Shown: positions 1-10,593, counted from the stretch's first letter. The stretch is DNA of 64,000 nucleotides from Sweltsa coloradensis (GCA_024449915.1 JAMZAV010000162.1:372001-436000); one strand, 5' to 3'. The notes: generated by a model not told the origin, from the letters alone. A program made the numbers and translations.

Positions 1-890
1 CTTGAAACTCGGTATATGACCTGATAATATGTGGTCCATGACATACCAAAAAAATCAGCCCCATCCGATAACCCGTTCTGAGTTAAAAAATCTAGTAAAA
101 ATCGACAAAAACCCTCCGGCTGGCTGGGTGGGTGGGTGGCTATCTAGGGATTCTGACAGAAAGAAATAAGAGCCTACAGAGAAAACGGTACATCTCAGAA
201 CTATGAAACTTGGACCACACTTAGATGTACCTCAGACTCACATACTTCCGCCAAGAGGCAAGCAATATTCCACCCCCAACACCCCCTAAATCATCCCCTA
301 AAATTTGAATAATTCATAGCTCTAACCCCAAAATTGAATTTTTATTCAAATTAGTTATTAGAATTATGTTTTAATGTGTTTTAACCCAATCGGCTTTTTC
401 TCATTTCCTAAACCACATTTTTTCAACCCCCATCCCTAATAGTTTATATTATTTTTATCTTGATTTCCAGTATTCACCAAGGTACCGAATGAGTTATCAG
501 CATGAAATTTGGCATGGTGGTACATAATAATATGAAACATAATAATCCGCCGGAAGGCAAGCGATATTTCACCCCCACTGCTCCCTACCACCCTAAACTT
601 TGGGAAAAACGTAAGGTCGTATTTAATACAATTTGAATATTTTAATTGCTGATTAAAATTACGCGTCAATGTGTTATGGTCCGGTCAACAAATCATTCAC
701 AAAAAAACCCAAGACGACATTAACCATAGGAAATTTAATAAAAACGTTGTATATTGCCAACTACAGATTGTAAACAAAAACAAAAGATGGTAGCTTTTGT
801 TTCTAGACAATCTGTTTTAAAGGCACTGTATCCACTTTTTCACGTATTTCACGTCTTGATATGAAACAAGCAAAAAGATGTAATATCCTC
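1..890 (-). repeat. Composite repeat family Q, copy 1 (runs off the left edge)
   Basis: This stretch is the reverse complement of the dispersed copy at 40723-41080 plus 44203-45330. It contains the same C/G-rich (GGGT)n-like tract near 115-150, the sentence-like stretch about 'cggtacatctcagaac', and the unit around 'catgaaatttggcatgg'. No gene is visible. The copy is uninterrupted at about 532/533, where the other copy carries about 3.1 kb of Helitron-like insertions, so this is the empty-site allele for that comparison. Confidence 0.75.
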
Positions 891-1423
891 CCCAAATACA
901 AAAATTTGTAAAAAAAAAAAAAAAAAAAAACGGCAGCCAAGCCCTCCTTCCAAAGTCTTCGGCTGTGAATGCTCTGAGATATAGAAGTTGAGCCAAGCAT
1001 TTCATTCTTTCTCCCTAGTTTCGCATTGAAAAGAAGTAAGATCATTTTGCCTGTTGACGAGCGCCAAGCCAACCATTTTCGTGGTAAAAAAAGTAAAAAT
1101 TTTAAACTCAAAATCATAAAAAAAAAATTACTTGGCCATTGACTTTTTAGAGTTCTCGTAATGAACCAAATTCAATGGCCAAGTAATTTTTTTTATGATT
1201 TTGAGTTTAAAATTTTTACTTTTTTTACCACGAAAATGGTTGGCTTGGCGCTCGTCAACAGGCAAAATGATCTTTCTTCTTTTCAATGCGAAACTAGGGA
1301 GAAAGAATGAAATGCTTGGCTCAACTTCTATATCTCACAGCATTCACAGCCGAAGACTTTGGAAGGAGGGCTTGGCTGCCATTTTTTTTTTCTTTTTTTT
1401 TTTTACAAATTTTTGTATTTGGG
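891..1423. repeat. Foldback element P, copy 1
   Basis: Two arms of about 250 bases are inverted copies of each other, separated by a short spacer near 1140-1180. Both ends read ccaaatacaaaaatttgta followed by a homopolymer A/T tract. The open reading frames on either strand here are mirror images of one another (both begin MILSLKFLLFLPRK), which is expected of a palindrome and not of a gene. Related copies lie at 8267-8754 and 40212-40722. Confidence 0.85.
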
Positions 1424-2467
1424 CTATTATTTACATCGAAAGAAATTACACTTTATTGCATGCACCCAGCAAATATTGCTTGTACACCGAAAATAGTTGA
1501 ACGTTGATGATTGCATTTCTACGTGACTAATGTAGATAAATAATGTTCCATGAATCCGTTTTTGCTTCTAATCCTAACTAATTACACAAAAACACATTTA
1601 TCAACCATATTCGAGGCCTCGATGAAGTTGCAATAAAAAAATGCAGAACATGTAAACGGCGCAGATAGAAAAGCGTATAAAAATCGAAACATGCGAGATG
1701 TGCTACGTGAGACGACCTTTAATGAAAGTAAAAGATGAATAAGTTATATAAACATAATTATCAATAATCAAATAGCATTCGGATTCGAACCGCCCCCACC
1801 GTGTACGGTCTTGGGTCTACGGTGGTGATTACTGAGAAGCTTCAGGTAAACGCCTTTACTACACATTGTACAAAATACTAATTATCTTCTTTTGCGTTCT
1901 GCGTACTTATATTTATTGTCCTCCAGTTTAAATTAGTCTGAATGAGACAGATAATAATTAAATCAAAATATATCAAAGGCTTAATGAAGTATATAATAAT
2001 AAATTGGGTTCGTGTCAAGACTTCATAATGCTAGGTGTCTCTGACGCGCTTTTGAACTAGATAGCGTATCCAAGTACGGTAGCTTGAATGACAGTCTAGG
2101 AGGCGAGCGCGTCTTTCGCGCCAGGAAACCGCTTACTACGCTTACCTCGTTCTACTCTGTAATATGTTTTTCGTGTAATACATCAACAACACACTAATTT
2201 TATCCAATGTATGAACATATTTTATTTACCGTCTGGGCATAATAGATACAACTAGACCCCTTGATTTACAAAATAAAATAATTATAATGAGCGATATCGA
2301 ATTCTCGCTCAAACTCCGCCACAACTTGCTCAATAAGCTATAACCTTGACAAACTCGATGCTCAGGGAAATGTGTACTTATTTTTAGGTATAACGACTCG
2401 TGGTTATGATCGATGGAGTACACAAAATTGTAACAGCGAAACCAGCAAACTTTTGTTTTGTTGTTGT
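1424..2467. other. Intergenic, no gene seen; one tRNA-like remnant
   Basis: AT-rich sequence with no supported coding frame. On the minus strand around 1785-1866 there is a tRNA-like segment with a box-B match (GGTTCGAATCC) and a box-A-like TAGTAAAGGCG, given as its own entry. Nothing else recognisable. Confidence 0.5.
1780..1866 (-). repeat. tRNA-like sequence (possible SINE head or tRNA pseudogene)
   Basis: Read on the minus strand it contains TAGTAAAGGCG (box A-like) and, about 60 bases on, GGTTCGAATCC (box B). The stretch between is long enough for a class II (Leu/Ser-like) variable arm. I could not fold a complete acceptor stem, so it is more likely a decayed pol III unit than a working tRNA gene. 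Confidence 0.35.
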
Positions 2468-3302
2468 GATAATCACTGCCTCCTAGATGTTCGTCGTGGC
2501 TCCTCGTTACCTGCCTGTCCATGCAACATGGTTTGATTGTTGAAGAAAATTCGCACTTTTTTCCCACAGCGCTAGTTACCGTCCCCAAGAGCTTTCTTTT
2601 GTTTTCGTTGTTTACATACGATCTGCATACGATTCAAATGTCATCATGCCAGAGTTGAGCTGTGTTTTTCTTCATAATAGGCAATGGTGCGTGCACGGGT
2701 GCGTGCAAGAAGTTGTAAGATACCGGGATGCCATTATCTAAAACAAGTAGGCCTTTCTTTGCATGAACTACAGGGAAATAAGGAAATTGTGCCACCCAGG
2801 CCCCCCACCAGACTCCCCTTTAGCACGCGCCACTGCTTGATGGAAAGTAATATTGTTTAGCTCGTGGCCTAGTCAAGACTAGGGCCCGAGTAGGCTACCT
2901 AAGCCTATTGATTTTTAATATGATTAGGAATAGGAGGCATAGGCCCTCCAGATAAAAATAACATGCCTATTAGCCCTTGCCTTATATTATCAAACAACAA
3001 AGTTATCAATATCTACTTTTTGTTTAATTACCAGCATAATATAACTAGACAAATTTGTATATTACTATTCTGCAAACCTTGATTAGTGATGTACGTACAC
3101 AAAATACGATCTAAAACATTCAATTTAGTTGGATTCAACAGTAAAATACATGGGAGATGACATTTAATGTGACAACAACATCAAAAACAAAGAAAGCTCT
3201 TGGGGACGGTAACTAGCGCTTTGGACAACAATTAACACTGTGCGCGTGGACAGGCAGGTAACGAGGAGCCACGACGAACATCTAGGAGGCAGTGGTGATA
3301 AT
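2468..3302. repeat. Inverted-repeat element H (835 bp)
   Basis: The left arm (about 2468-2598) and right arm (about 3189-3302) are inverted copies. They share 'actgcctcctagatgttcg', 'gtaacgaggagccacgac' and 'ccccaagagctttc' in reverse complement. The roughly 590-base middle holds no supported gene. It includes a short segment (about 2682-2836) with hAT-like ends (caatggtgcgtgc / gcacgcgccactg), without a convincing target duplication. Confidence 0.7.
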
Positions 3303-3768
3303 CCTCCATAGCAGACCCTACCTACATCGTTAGCGCATGTGAAATAAATGAAAATATGATTGAATTAACCCAACTTAACTTTAAAAATGTACTCATGCAG
3401 AATTTGCAGCTTTCTCCAATCTCCACAGCTCTCTACCGATACCCTAGCTAGGCTATGGGCCATGATTCCTAAGCATTTTAATGTATTTTCCTTACATATT
3501 TGAATTATGACTGAACAGAATGCAAAATGTATCAAAATCAAACTTCCATGTGTACAGGAAATACGGACAAGTAGTCCTATGTATGTATTAATGGCCAAGA
3601 TTTTACTTTATCAAAATCCTCTCTAGGATCTAGGTCAAAGAGCATAAAAATGGTGCAATTTTTTTCCCCCGTGGGATTTTCCCCTATGGTTAAAGCTGGA
3701 AAATTACCCTGTTTGACTGTTTCTTCGTCTTGGTGAATCAGATTTGCCTACTCAGAAAATTCGTTAAT
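3303..3768. other. Intergenic, nothing recognised
   Basis: No splice-consistent coding segment, RNA gene or repeat shared with the rest of the window was recognised here. The short frames on both strands have no recognisable motif. Confidence 0.4.
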
Positions 3769-3775
3769 TATAATA

Positions 3776-3831
<56 letters not shown>

Positions 3832-3845
3832 CAATAATAATAATG
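3769..3845. repeat. (AAT)n microsatellite
   Basis: About 25 AAT units, with a short AAC interruption near the right end. Confidence 0.95.
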
Positions 3846-3914
3846 CCATTAGAGCAAAAAGGTTGTTTTGAAATACGTATGGCTGTAAGGATCATCTTCT
3901 GTTGAGTAAAGCTA

Positions 3915-5145
3915 TAGCCTGGTTGTTTAGACAAACCATTCGGGGTTTAGTTTTGAATCATTTACTCCGAAAAACGTGCTGAGTAATTTGCCAGGTGGTC
4001 CTAATCGATTTTCCCCCCCCGTTCAGGGTGACTTTTACTTCTATTAGGCTCACCCCTAGTCTATTTGAAAACAATGTCTACCGCTAACTTTGCACCATGG
4101 TCACCCCTGAACAGGAACATTTTTCGATGCGGACCCACCGGCAAATGAGTCATTGCATTTTTCTAAGTAAATGATCCAAAATTCACGCTTCTATCACTTA
4201 TCCCCGAAAGATGAGTCATCACAAGCTATAGGCCTACTTCGGGACTAGCATTTTGAATGAATTTTCGAAATAACAATTTTGGACAACCCTGTTAAAAATA
4301 ATACATTTTTTTAGATTTAAATAAATTATTTGAATTAATAACTTAAACAAAATGTTGAAATACCACACTTTTACTTCTATTAGGCTCATCCCTAGTCTAT
4401 TTGAAAATAATGTCTACCCCTAACTTTGCACCATGGTCACCCCTGAACGGGAACATTTTTCGATGCGGACCCACCGGCAAATGAGTCATTGCATTTTTCT
4501 AAGTAAATGATCCAAAATTCACGCTTCTATCACTTATCCCCGAAAGATGAGTCATCACAAGCTATAGGCCTACTTCGGGACTAGCATTTTGAATGAATTT
4601 TCGAAATAACAATTTTGGACAACCCTGTTAAAAATAATACATTTTTTTAGATTTAAATAAATTATTTGAATTAATAACTTAAACAAAATGTTGAAATACC
4701 ACACTTTTACTTCTATTAGGCTCATCCCTAGTCTATTTGAAAATAATGTCTACCCCTAACTTTGCACCATGGTCACCCCTGAACGGGAACATTTTTCGAT
4801 GCGGACCCACCGGCAAATGAGTCATTGCATTTTTCTGAGTAAATGATCCAAAATTCACGCTTCTATCACTTATCCCCGAAAGATGAGTCATCACAAGCTA
4901 TAGGCCTACTTAGGTACTAGCATTTTGAACGAATTTTCGAAATAACAATTTTGGACACCCCTGTTAAAATAATACATTTTTTAGATATAAATAATTAAAT
5001 TGAAACCCTAACTTTGCACCATGGTCACCCCTGAACGGGGGAAAAATCGATTGGGACTACCTGGCAAATTACTCAGCACGTTTTTCTGAGTAAATGATCC
5101 AAAATTCACGCCTCTATCACTAAACCCCGAACTTAAGCCTGTTTG
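3915..5145. mobile_element. Inverted-repeat element G with internal tandem repeats
   Basis: The ends are about 110-base inverted repeats: the left includes 'gtgctgagtaatttgccagg' and 'cggggtttag', and the right holds their reverse complements near 5060-5135. Inside are three head-to-tail units of about 337 bases starting near 4029, 4368 and 4703, each with 'acttctattaggctca' and 'caccatggtcacccctgaac'. Each unit also contains a diverged version of the terminal repeat (gtcacccctgaacgggaac ... gagtaaatgatccaaaatt). No coding region is seen, so it looks like a non-autonomous DNA transposon expanded internally. Confidence 0.75.
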
Positions 5146-5588
5146 GTATCTAAATCAAAATCGTTCAAAAAGTTAAAAAGTTACATTAAAGTTAATCGAA
5201 AGTTTTTTTTTTCAAACTAAACGGCGACAAAATCTGAGGTGGCCAAATCATTTAGATTCTAAATGATTTGGCCACCTCAGATTTCTAAATTCTAAATTTT
5301 AGAATGTCCGTCCGGTCACGAATATGTTGATTTTAGTTTGATCCGATAAGTAGTGTAGATGGAAATTACATTATAACAAAAGTAACGTTGCCATGGCAAC
5401 GAAAAGACGCGCGAAGTTTCTAATGCACTGCCACCTAGAAGTAATCAAAATACTTTCGAGGAAGCAGTCTATTATTTGTCAACAAAAAGTATAGTTTTCC
5501 CAAGGAGTCAAGGTCCTCTAGATGGCGGTGGATTTTATCCACAAAGTAAAGATTTACACACGGGTTTACCCAAATACCTTGGCAATAA
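5146..5588 (+). mobile_element. Helitron-like family E, 5'- and 3'-truncated copy
   Basis: Matches the middle of family E, from 'atcgttcaaaaagttaaaaa' to 'ccaaataccttggcaataat', but lacks the family 5' end (TTAAGCGAGC) and the CCTAG 3' end. It contains a perfect X-box palindrome at 5387-5400 and a private inverted duplication at about 5229-5284. Confidence 0.75.
5229..5284. repeat. Private palindrome inside family E copy
   Basis: The segment 'ctgaggtggccaaatcattt' is followed directly by its reverse complement, giving arms of about 26-27 bases with almost no loop. The other family E copies have a single arm, so the inverted duplication arose in this copy. Confidence 0.85.
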
Positions 5589-6160
5589 TTAAGCGAGCGA
5601 AGCGAGCGTTTCCATTTGACTCTGCCGGAAAAATTAGTCACTGGTTTTGTTTTTTTTTGTTTTGTTTTTTTGTTTGTTTGTATGTCTCGCCATAACGTTC
5701 GAACGGAGGCTCGGATCGAGTTGAAATTTTGACCATCCACAAGCTTCGTTCTCGATTGAATGCCATTAGTTTTGTGGCAAAATCGTTTAAAAAGTTACAA
5801 AGTTACATTAAAGTTAATCGAAGTTTTTTTTTAAAACTAAATGGCGACAAAATCGGAGATAGCCAAATCATTTAGAATGTCCGTCCGGTCACGAATATGT
5901 TAATTTTATTTTGATCCGATAAGTAGTGTAGATGAAAATTACATTATAACAAAAGTAACGTTGCCATGGCAACGAAAAGACGCGCGAAGTTTCTAATGCA
6001 CTGCACCTAGAAGTAATCAAAATACTTTCGAGGAAGCAACAAAGAGTTTAAATAGTTTTCCCAAGGAGTCAAGGTCCTCTAGATGGGGGGTGGATTTTAT
6101 CCACAAAGTAAAGTTTTACACACGGGTTTACCCAAATACCTTGGCAATAATAAATAATAT
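5589..6160 (+). mobile_element. Helitron-like family E, 3'-truncated copy
   Basis: Begins with the family 5' end TTAAGCGAGCGAAGCGAGCG at 5589 and proceeds through the poly-T/G tract, 'gttcgaacggaggctcgg' and the X-box (5960-5973), then stops at 'ccttggcaataataaataat'. It lacks the terminal hairpin and CCTAG. The next copy follows immediately head-to-tail. No rep/helicase coding is present. Confidence 0.8.
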
Positions 6161-6233
6161 TTAAGCGAGCGAAGCGAGCGTTTCCATTTGACTCTGCCGG
6201 AAAAATTAGTCACTGGTTTTGTTTTGTTTGTTT

Positions 6234-6265
<32 letters not shown>

Positions 6266-6875
6266 TTTTTGTTTTTGTTTGTATGTCTCGCGATAACGTT
6301 CGAACGGGGGCTCGGATCGAGTTGAAATTTTGACCATCCGCAAGCTTTGTTCTCGATTGAATGCCATTAGTTTTGTGGCAAAATCGTTCAAAAAGTTAAA
6401 AAGTTACATTAAAGTTAATCGAAAGTTTTTTTTTCAAACTAACCGGCGACAAAATCTGAGATAGCCAAATCATTTAGAATGTCCGTCCGGTCAAGAATAT
6501 GTCAATTTTATTTTGATCCGATAAGTAGTGTAGATGGAAATTACATTATAACAAAAGTAACGTTGCCATGGCAACGAAAAGACGCGCGAAGTTTCTATCT
6601 AATACACTGCCACCTAGAAGTAATCAAAATACTTTCGAGAAAGCAGTCTATTATTTGTCACCAAAGAGTTTAAATAGTTTTCCCAAGTAGTCAAGGTCCT
6701 CTAGATGGCGGTGGATTTTATCCACAAAGTAAAGGTTTTCACACACGGGTTTACCCAAATACCTTGGCAATAATAAATAATATTGGAAACGCAAACGCCA
6801 TAAATTTTATGTGCAATGTGGGTCTAGCTATAGCACGTGCTCGCTTATCAACGCGTCCAACTGAGCGTTTCCTAG
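6161..6875 (+). mobile_element. Helitron-like family E, near full-length copy
   Basis: Runs from the 5' end TTAAGCGAGC to the 3' end gagcgtttCCTAG. Just before the 3' end it contains GCTCGCTTA, the inverted copy of its 5' terminus, followed by the AACGC...GCGTT hairpin. The X-box is at 6562-6575. It has a long T tract at about 6236-6263. It is non-autonomous. Confidence 0.85.
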
Positions 6876-6882
6876 TAAATAA

Positions 6883-7809
6883 TTAAGCGAGCAAAGCGAG
6901 CGTTTTCCATTTGACTCTGCCGGAAAAATTAGTCACTGTTTTTTTTTCTTGTTTGTTTGTTTTTTTTTTGTTTGTATGTCTCGCCATAACGTTCGAACGG
7001 AGGCTCGGATCGAGTTGAAATTTTCACCATCCGCAAGCTTCGTTCTCGTTGAATGCCATAGTTGTGGCAAAATCGTTCAAAAGTTAAAAAGTTGAAACTA
7101 AGTTAATCGAAAGTTTTTTCAACAAACGCGACAAATTTAAATAGCAAGGTCATTTAGAGTCCGTCGTCACGATATGTTAATTTTATTTTGTCCGATAAGT
7201 AGTAGATGGAAATGCATATAACAAAGTAACGTGCCATGGCAACGAAAAGCTCGAAGTTTCTAATGCACTGCCACCTAGAGTTCAAAATACTTCGAGGAAG
7301 CATCTATTATTTGTCAACAAAGGTTTGCATAGTTTCCCAGGAATCAAGGTCCTTCTATTTATGCTGGTTGGTTTTTTCCACAAGTAAAGGGTTAGCCAAC
7401 GGTTGACCAAATCCTTGGCAATAGTTGAAATTTTAAACCATGGCCCTTGACGCGAAGATCGCTAAATTTTTAAATTTTAAAATTAAATGTGCAATGTGGG
7501 TGCAAAGCTATAGCACGTTTTTTCGACTATCAAAGCGCCAAACTGAAGCTTTTCCAGTATTGGACCATGGCCTTGTGAATTGCGAACTTGTCCAAATTTT
7601 AATGAAAATGGCAATGTGGGTATAGCTAATAGACACGTGCTCGCTTGCAACGAAGCGTCAACTCGAGTTTTATGCACTAGCAACCTAATATATCAAAATG
7701 CCCTGTGACAGGAACGACGCAAATTTTAAAATTTTAAAAAATGTGCAATGTGGGTCTAGCTATAGCACGTGCTCGCTTTTATCAACGCGTCCAACTGAGC
7801 GTTTCCTAG
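6883..7809 (+). mobile_element. Helitron-like family E, indel-rich copy with triplicated 3' part
   Basis: Has proper 5' (TTAAGCGAGC) and 3' (gcgtttCCTAG) ends. From about 7030 to 7700 it differs from its neighbours mainly by scattered one- or two-base deletions. The roughly 120-base 3' segment (cgcaaattttaaaa ... cacgtgctcgctt ... gagcg) is present three times (about 7438, 7562, 7697). The X-box has lost one T (gtgccatggcaac). Confidence 0.75.
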
Positions 7810-7814
7810 TAATA

Positions 7815-8266
7815 ATTAAGCGAGCGAAGCGAGCGTTTCCATTTGACTCTGCCGGAAAAATTAGTCACTGGTTTTGTTTTTTTTTGTTTTGTTTGTTTGT
7901 TTTTTGGTTTTTTTTTGTTTGTATGTCTCGCCATAACATTCGAACGGAGGCTCGGATCGAGTTGAAATTTTGACCATCCGCAAGCTTCGTTCTCGATTGA
8001 ATGCCATTAGTTTTGTGGCAAAATCGTTCAAAAAGTTAAAAGTTACATTAAAGTTAATCGAAAGTTTTTTTTTTCAAACTAAACGGCGACAAAATCTGAG
8101 ATAGCCAAATCATTTAGAATGTCCGTCCGGTCACGAATATGTTAATTTTATTTTGATCCGATAAGTAGTGTAGATGGAAATTACATTATAACAAAAGTAA
8201 CGTTGCCATGGCAACGAAAAGACGCGCGAAGTTTCTAATGCACTGCCACCTAGAAGTAATCAAAAC
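7815..8266 (+). mobile_element. Helitron-like family E, copy broken by foldback element
   Basis: Begins TTAAGCGAGCGAAGCGAGCG and is colinear with the family up to 'ctagaagtaatcaaaa', where foldback element P (8267-8754) interrupts it. X-box at 8202-8215. The family 3' part is not found on the far side, so P insertion came with, or was followed by, loss. Confidence 0.8.
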
Positions 8267-8754
8267 CAACCAAATACAAAAATTTGTAAAAAAAAAAACG
8301 GCAGCCAAGCTCTCCTTCAAAAGTCTTCGGCTGTGAATGATGTGAGATATAAAAGTTGAGCCAAGCTTTTTATTCTTTCTCCCTAGTTTCGCTTTTAAAA
8401 TAAGTAAGATCATTTCGCCTGTTGACGAGCGCCAAGCCAACGATTTTTGTGGTAAAAAAGTAAAATTTTTAAACACGAAATCATAAAAAAAATTCTTGGC
8501 CATGAACCAAATTCAATGGCCAAGCCATTTTTTTATGATTTCGAGTTTAAAAATTTTACTTTTTTACCACAAAAATCGTTGGCTTGGCGCTCGTCAACAG
8601 GCGAAATGATCTTACTTATTTTAAAAGCGAAACTAGGGAGAAAGAATAAAAAGCTTGGCTCAACTTTTATATCTCACAGCATTCACAGCCGAAGACTTTT
8701 GAAGGAGAGCTTGGCTGCCGTTTTTTTTTTTTTACAAATTTTTGTATTTGGTTG
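8267..8754. repeat. Foldback element P, copy 2
   Basis: Inverted arms begin ccaaccaaatacaaaaattt and end with the reverse complement near 8735-8754, around a central 'ccatgaaccaaattcaatgg'. Mirror-image open frames on both strands come from the palindrome and are not genes. Here P lies inside a family E element, showing that P moves on its own. Confidence 0.85.
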
Positions 8755-8903
8755 GATATTACATCTTTTTGTTGTTCGTTCGCTATCAAGGTGTGAATGA
8801 TTAAATTTGTTGAGTTCAAAGTTGTTTTTTTACATTTTTGGGCCCACGGTCCCCCCAAAGATACCCCTTAAACAAATAAATAAATAAATATTTTTTTATT
8901 TAC
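8755..8903. other. Spacer, no gene seen
   Basis: Includes 'catttttgggcccacggtcc', which recurs near 10693 ('catttttgggcccatggtca'), so this is part of the surrounding repeat mosaic, followed by an (AAAT)n-like tract. Confidence 0.4.
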
Positions 8904-9149
8904 AGACTACCCACTCAGTTATCTAACTGATTTTCAGTGGGGGACTTTAAATCAAAGCGACCAAGCCAACCCTGCAGGCCCCGACGCAATCGACGAGTGA
9001 GCGATAACCAACCAAAGATCGATATTTTTAATAGGAAATATATTAATCAGTGGTATGGACAGTGCGAACACCCGCGGATCAACGCCAGAATCAACAAGGC
9101 CGATTCAGAACAACTCTGATAAGTCCAAATTAGAAGTTAAAAAACTTCT

Positions 9150-9219
9150 GACTTTAGCGGGAATCGAACCCTGGCCCTTCTGCATTGGAAGCAGATACGC
9201 TAACAACAAGACCAACGCA
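9150..9219 (-). repeat. tRNA(Gly)-like SINE head, copy a
   Basis: On the minus strand it starts GCGTTGGTC, has a CTGCTTCCAATGCAG anticodon-arm-like stem, and has the T-arm-like CAGGGTTCGATTCCCG. The 3' side does not complement the GCGTTGG start, so the acceptor stem is missing. That argues for a SINE derived from tRNA rather than a tRNA gene. A small hairpin, AGAAGTT-AACTTCT, abuts it at 9132-9149. Confidence 0.6.
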
Positions 9220-9403
9220 CTAGCATAAGCACTAGATATTTATAATGGTTAAGAGCATGTTTAATTTCAAGCTTGTATACAAATTACTACGCCTGAGTAA
9301 TTACGCGTTTTGATTTTGCTAGGACGGCTCCAAAGTCACCGTTTACAAACTCCTAAGACAAGAACTGATAGACTTAAGTCCAAATCAGAAGTTAAAAAAC
9401 TTC

Positions 9404-9473
9404 TGACTTTAGCGGGAATCGAACCCTGGCCCTTCTGCATTGGAAGCAGATACGCTAACAACAAGACCAACGC
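9404..9473 (-). repeat. tRNA(Gly)-like SINE head, copy b
   Basis: Essentially identical to the copy at 9150-9219, in the same orientation and 254-255 bases away, with the same loss of acceptor pairing. Confidence 0.6.
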
Positions 9474-9580
9474 ACTAGCATAAGCACTAGATATTTATAA
9501 TGGTTAAGAGCATGTTTAATTTCAAGCTTGTACAAATTACTACGCCTGAGTAATTACGCGTTTTGATTTTGATTTTGATT

Positions 9581-9784
9581 TTCCCCGGTCCCAATTGCCC
9601 GGTTTTTGTTATATGAGGTACATCTGAGTGTGGCCCAAGTTTCAAAGTTCTAAGATGAACCGTTTTCTCAGTATAGCGTATTATTCATAAGAGTACGGAA
9701 TTACCTACTTTTGATAATTTTGGTTTTTTTCCGGTACCCGTTAACCAATTTTGCTTTCCATATTCAAAAGTGATAAAGAATGAG
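9581..9784. repeat. Repeat family Q-like segment
   Basis: Shares 'gaggtacatctgagtgtggc' and 'cgttttctc' phrasing with 11041-11110 and 45080-45135. No gene seen. It is split at 9784/10594 by a hAT element. Confidence 0.5.
9777..9784 (+). repeat. 8-bp target duplication AGAATGAG, left
   Basis: AGAATGAG here is repeated exactly at 10594-10601, directly outside the element ends. Confidence 0.9.
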
Positions 9785-10593
9785 CAGAGTTGGGTAAGTT
9801 CCTTAAAAAATGGAACTAGTTCCAGTTACAAGTTCCTCATAAGAAAAAGGAACTCTTTCCAGTTCCAAGTTCCTCTAAAATAAAAGGAACTAGGGCGTTC
9901 CTAAGTTCCTTTCCAAATGGAACTAAGTTCCTAAAAAGTTCCTTTTTTTCATAACCATTTTTCTTTAGATCTTCTCGAGAGGGTCAATGTAGGTATCCAA
10001 ATTTCTACTTAAAACCAAGTATTTGCAAAGAATGCATAAACTCTGTTTGAGATTTGGAGGAATTAAATATATGGATGACTATGTAGGCTTTCACGACCTG
10101 TGAATCAATTTTGAATGATCTTTGGGTTGATGATGCACTGCTCCACGTTTCGCAACCAACAAGGGTGGTGAACACGACACAACGCAACAACCCAAAAGAT
10201 CATTCAAAACTCAAGGGTGAAGTTTAGATGGCAATGCGACTAATAATGGTGAGAAACCCATGGGGGATGGGGGTTGACCACTGAGTGTAGGGATAGGGAT
10301 GGGGGTATGACAAGAATTTAGAACAATATAGGCGAATTTTAGATTTTCTGGAAATGGAGTATTTTACAATCCCTTCATCTTGTAACTATGATTTGACTCT
10401 TTCATTCCTTAAATTTGTACAGTCAAGTTATAAAAAAGAACTTATGAAAATAAGTTACAGTTCCTGGAAAATTGGAACTAGTTCCTCCCTTAGTTCCTGT
10501 CTGGAAAAAGGAACTAGTTCCTCCCTTAGTTCCTTAAAAAGGAACTAGTTCCTAGGAACTGGAACTGTTTAGTTCCGTTCCTACCCAACACTG
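9785..10593. mobile_element. Non-autonomous hAT element (809 bp)
   Basis: Ends are CAGAGTTGGGTAAG and its inverted counterpart CTACCCAACACTG, flanked by a perfect 8-bp duplication AGAATGAG, the hAT signature. The subterminal regions are crowded with 'ggaactagttcc'/'agttcct' motifs on both sides, which in hAT elements typically bind transposase. No transposase is encoded. The middle holds only a short minus-strand open frame (10005-10190) without a recognised domain. Confidence 0.9.

Larger units (their letters stand above)
8904..9580. repeat. Dispersed repeat R, copy 1, with two tRNA(Gly)-like insertions
   Basis: The segment with 'aaagcgaccaagccaacc', 'gagcgataaccaaccaaaga' and 'tatggacagtgcgaacaccc' recurs at 62940-63260. 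In this copy the 255-base unit starting 'agtccaaat(t/c)agaag' occurs twice in tandem (about 9122 and 9378). Each unit holds a tRNA(Gly)-like head on the minus strand. The R sequence 'ctaggacggctccaaagtca' lies between them. Confidence 0.7.

Noticed and set aside
803..1500. Overlapping open frames of 60-105 residues on both strands, repeated at 8186-8800 and 40445-40878
   Set aside because: They are reflections of the foldback arms of element P: the same peptide is read from both strands, and poly-Phe/Lys comes from homopolymers.
2682..2836. Small hAT element with caatggtgcgtgc / gcacgcgccactg ends
   Set aside because: Ends look right but the flanking 8-mers do not match, so it is not called as a separate element.
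3915..8266. CRISPR-like array because of regularly repeated units
   Set aside because: Units are hundreds of bases long, part of transposons, with no short repeat-spacer alternation; eukaryotic context.
9150..9473. Two tRNA(Gly) genes
   Set aside because: Acceptor stem cannot form and the units are embedded in a repeated SINE-like body.
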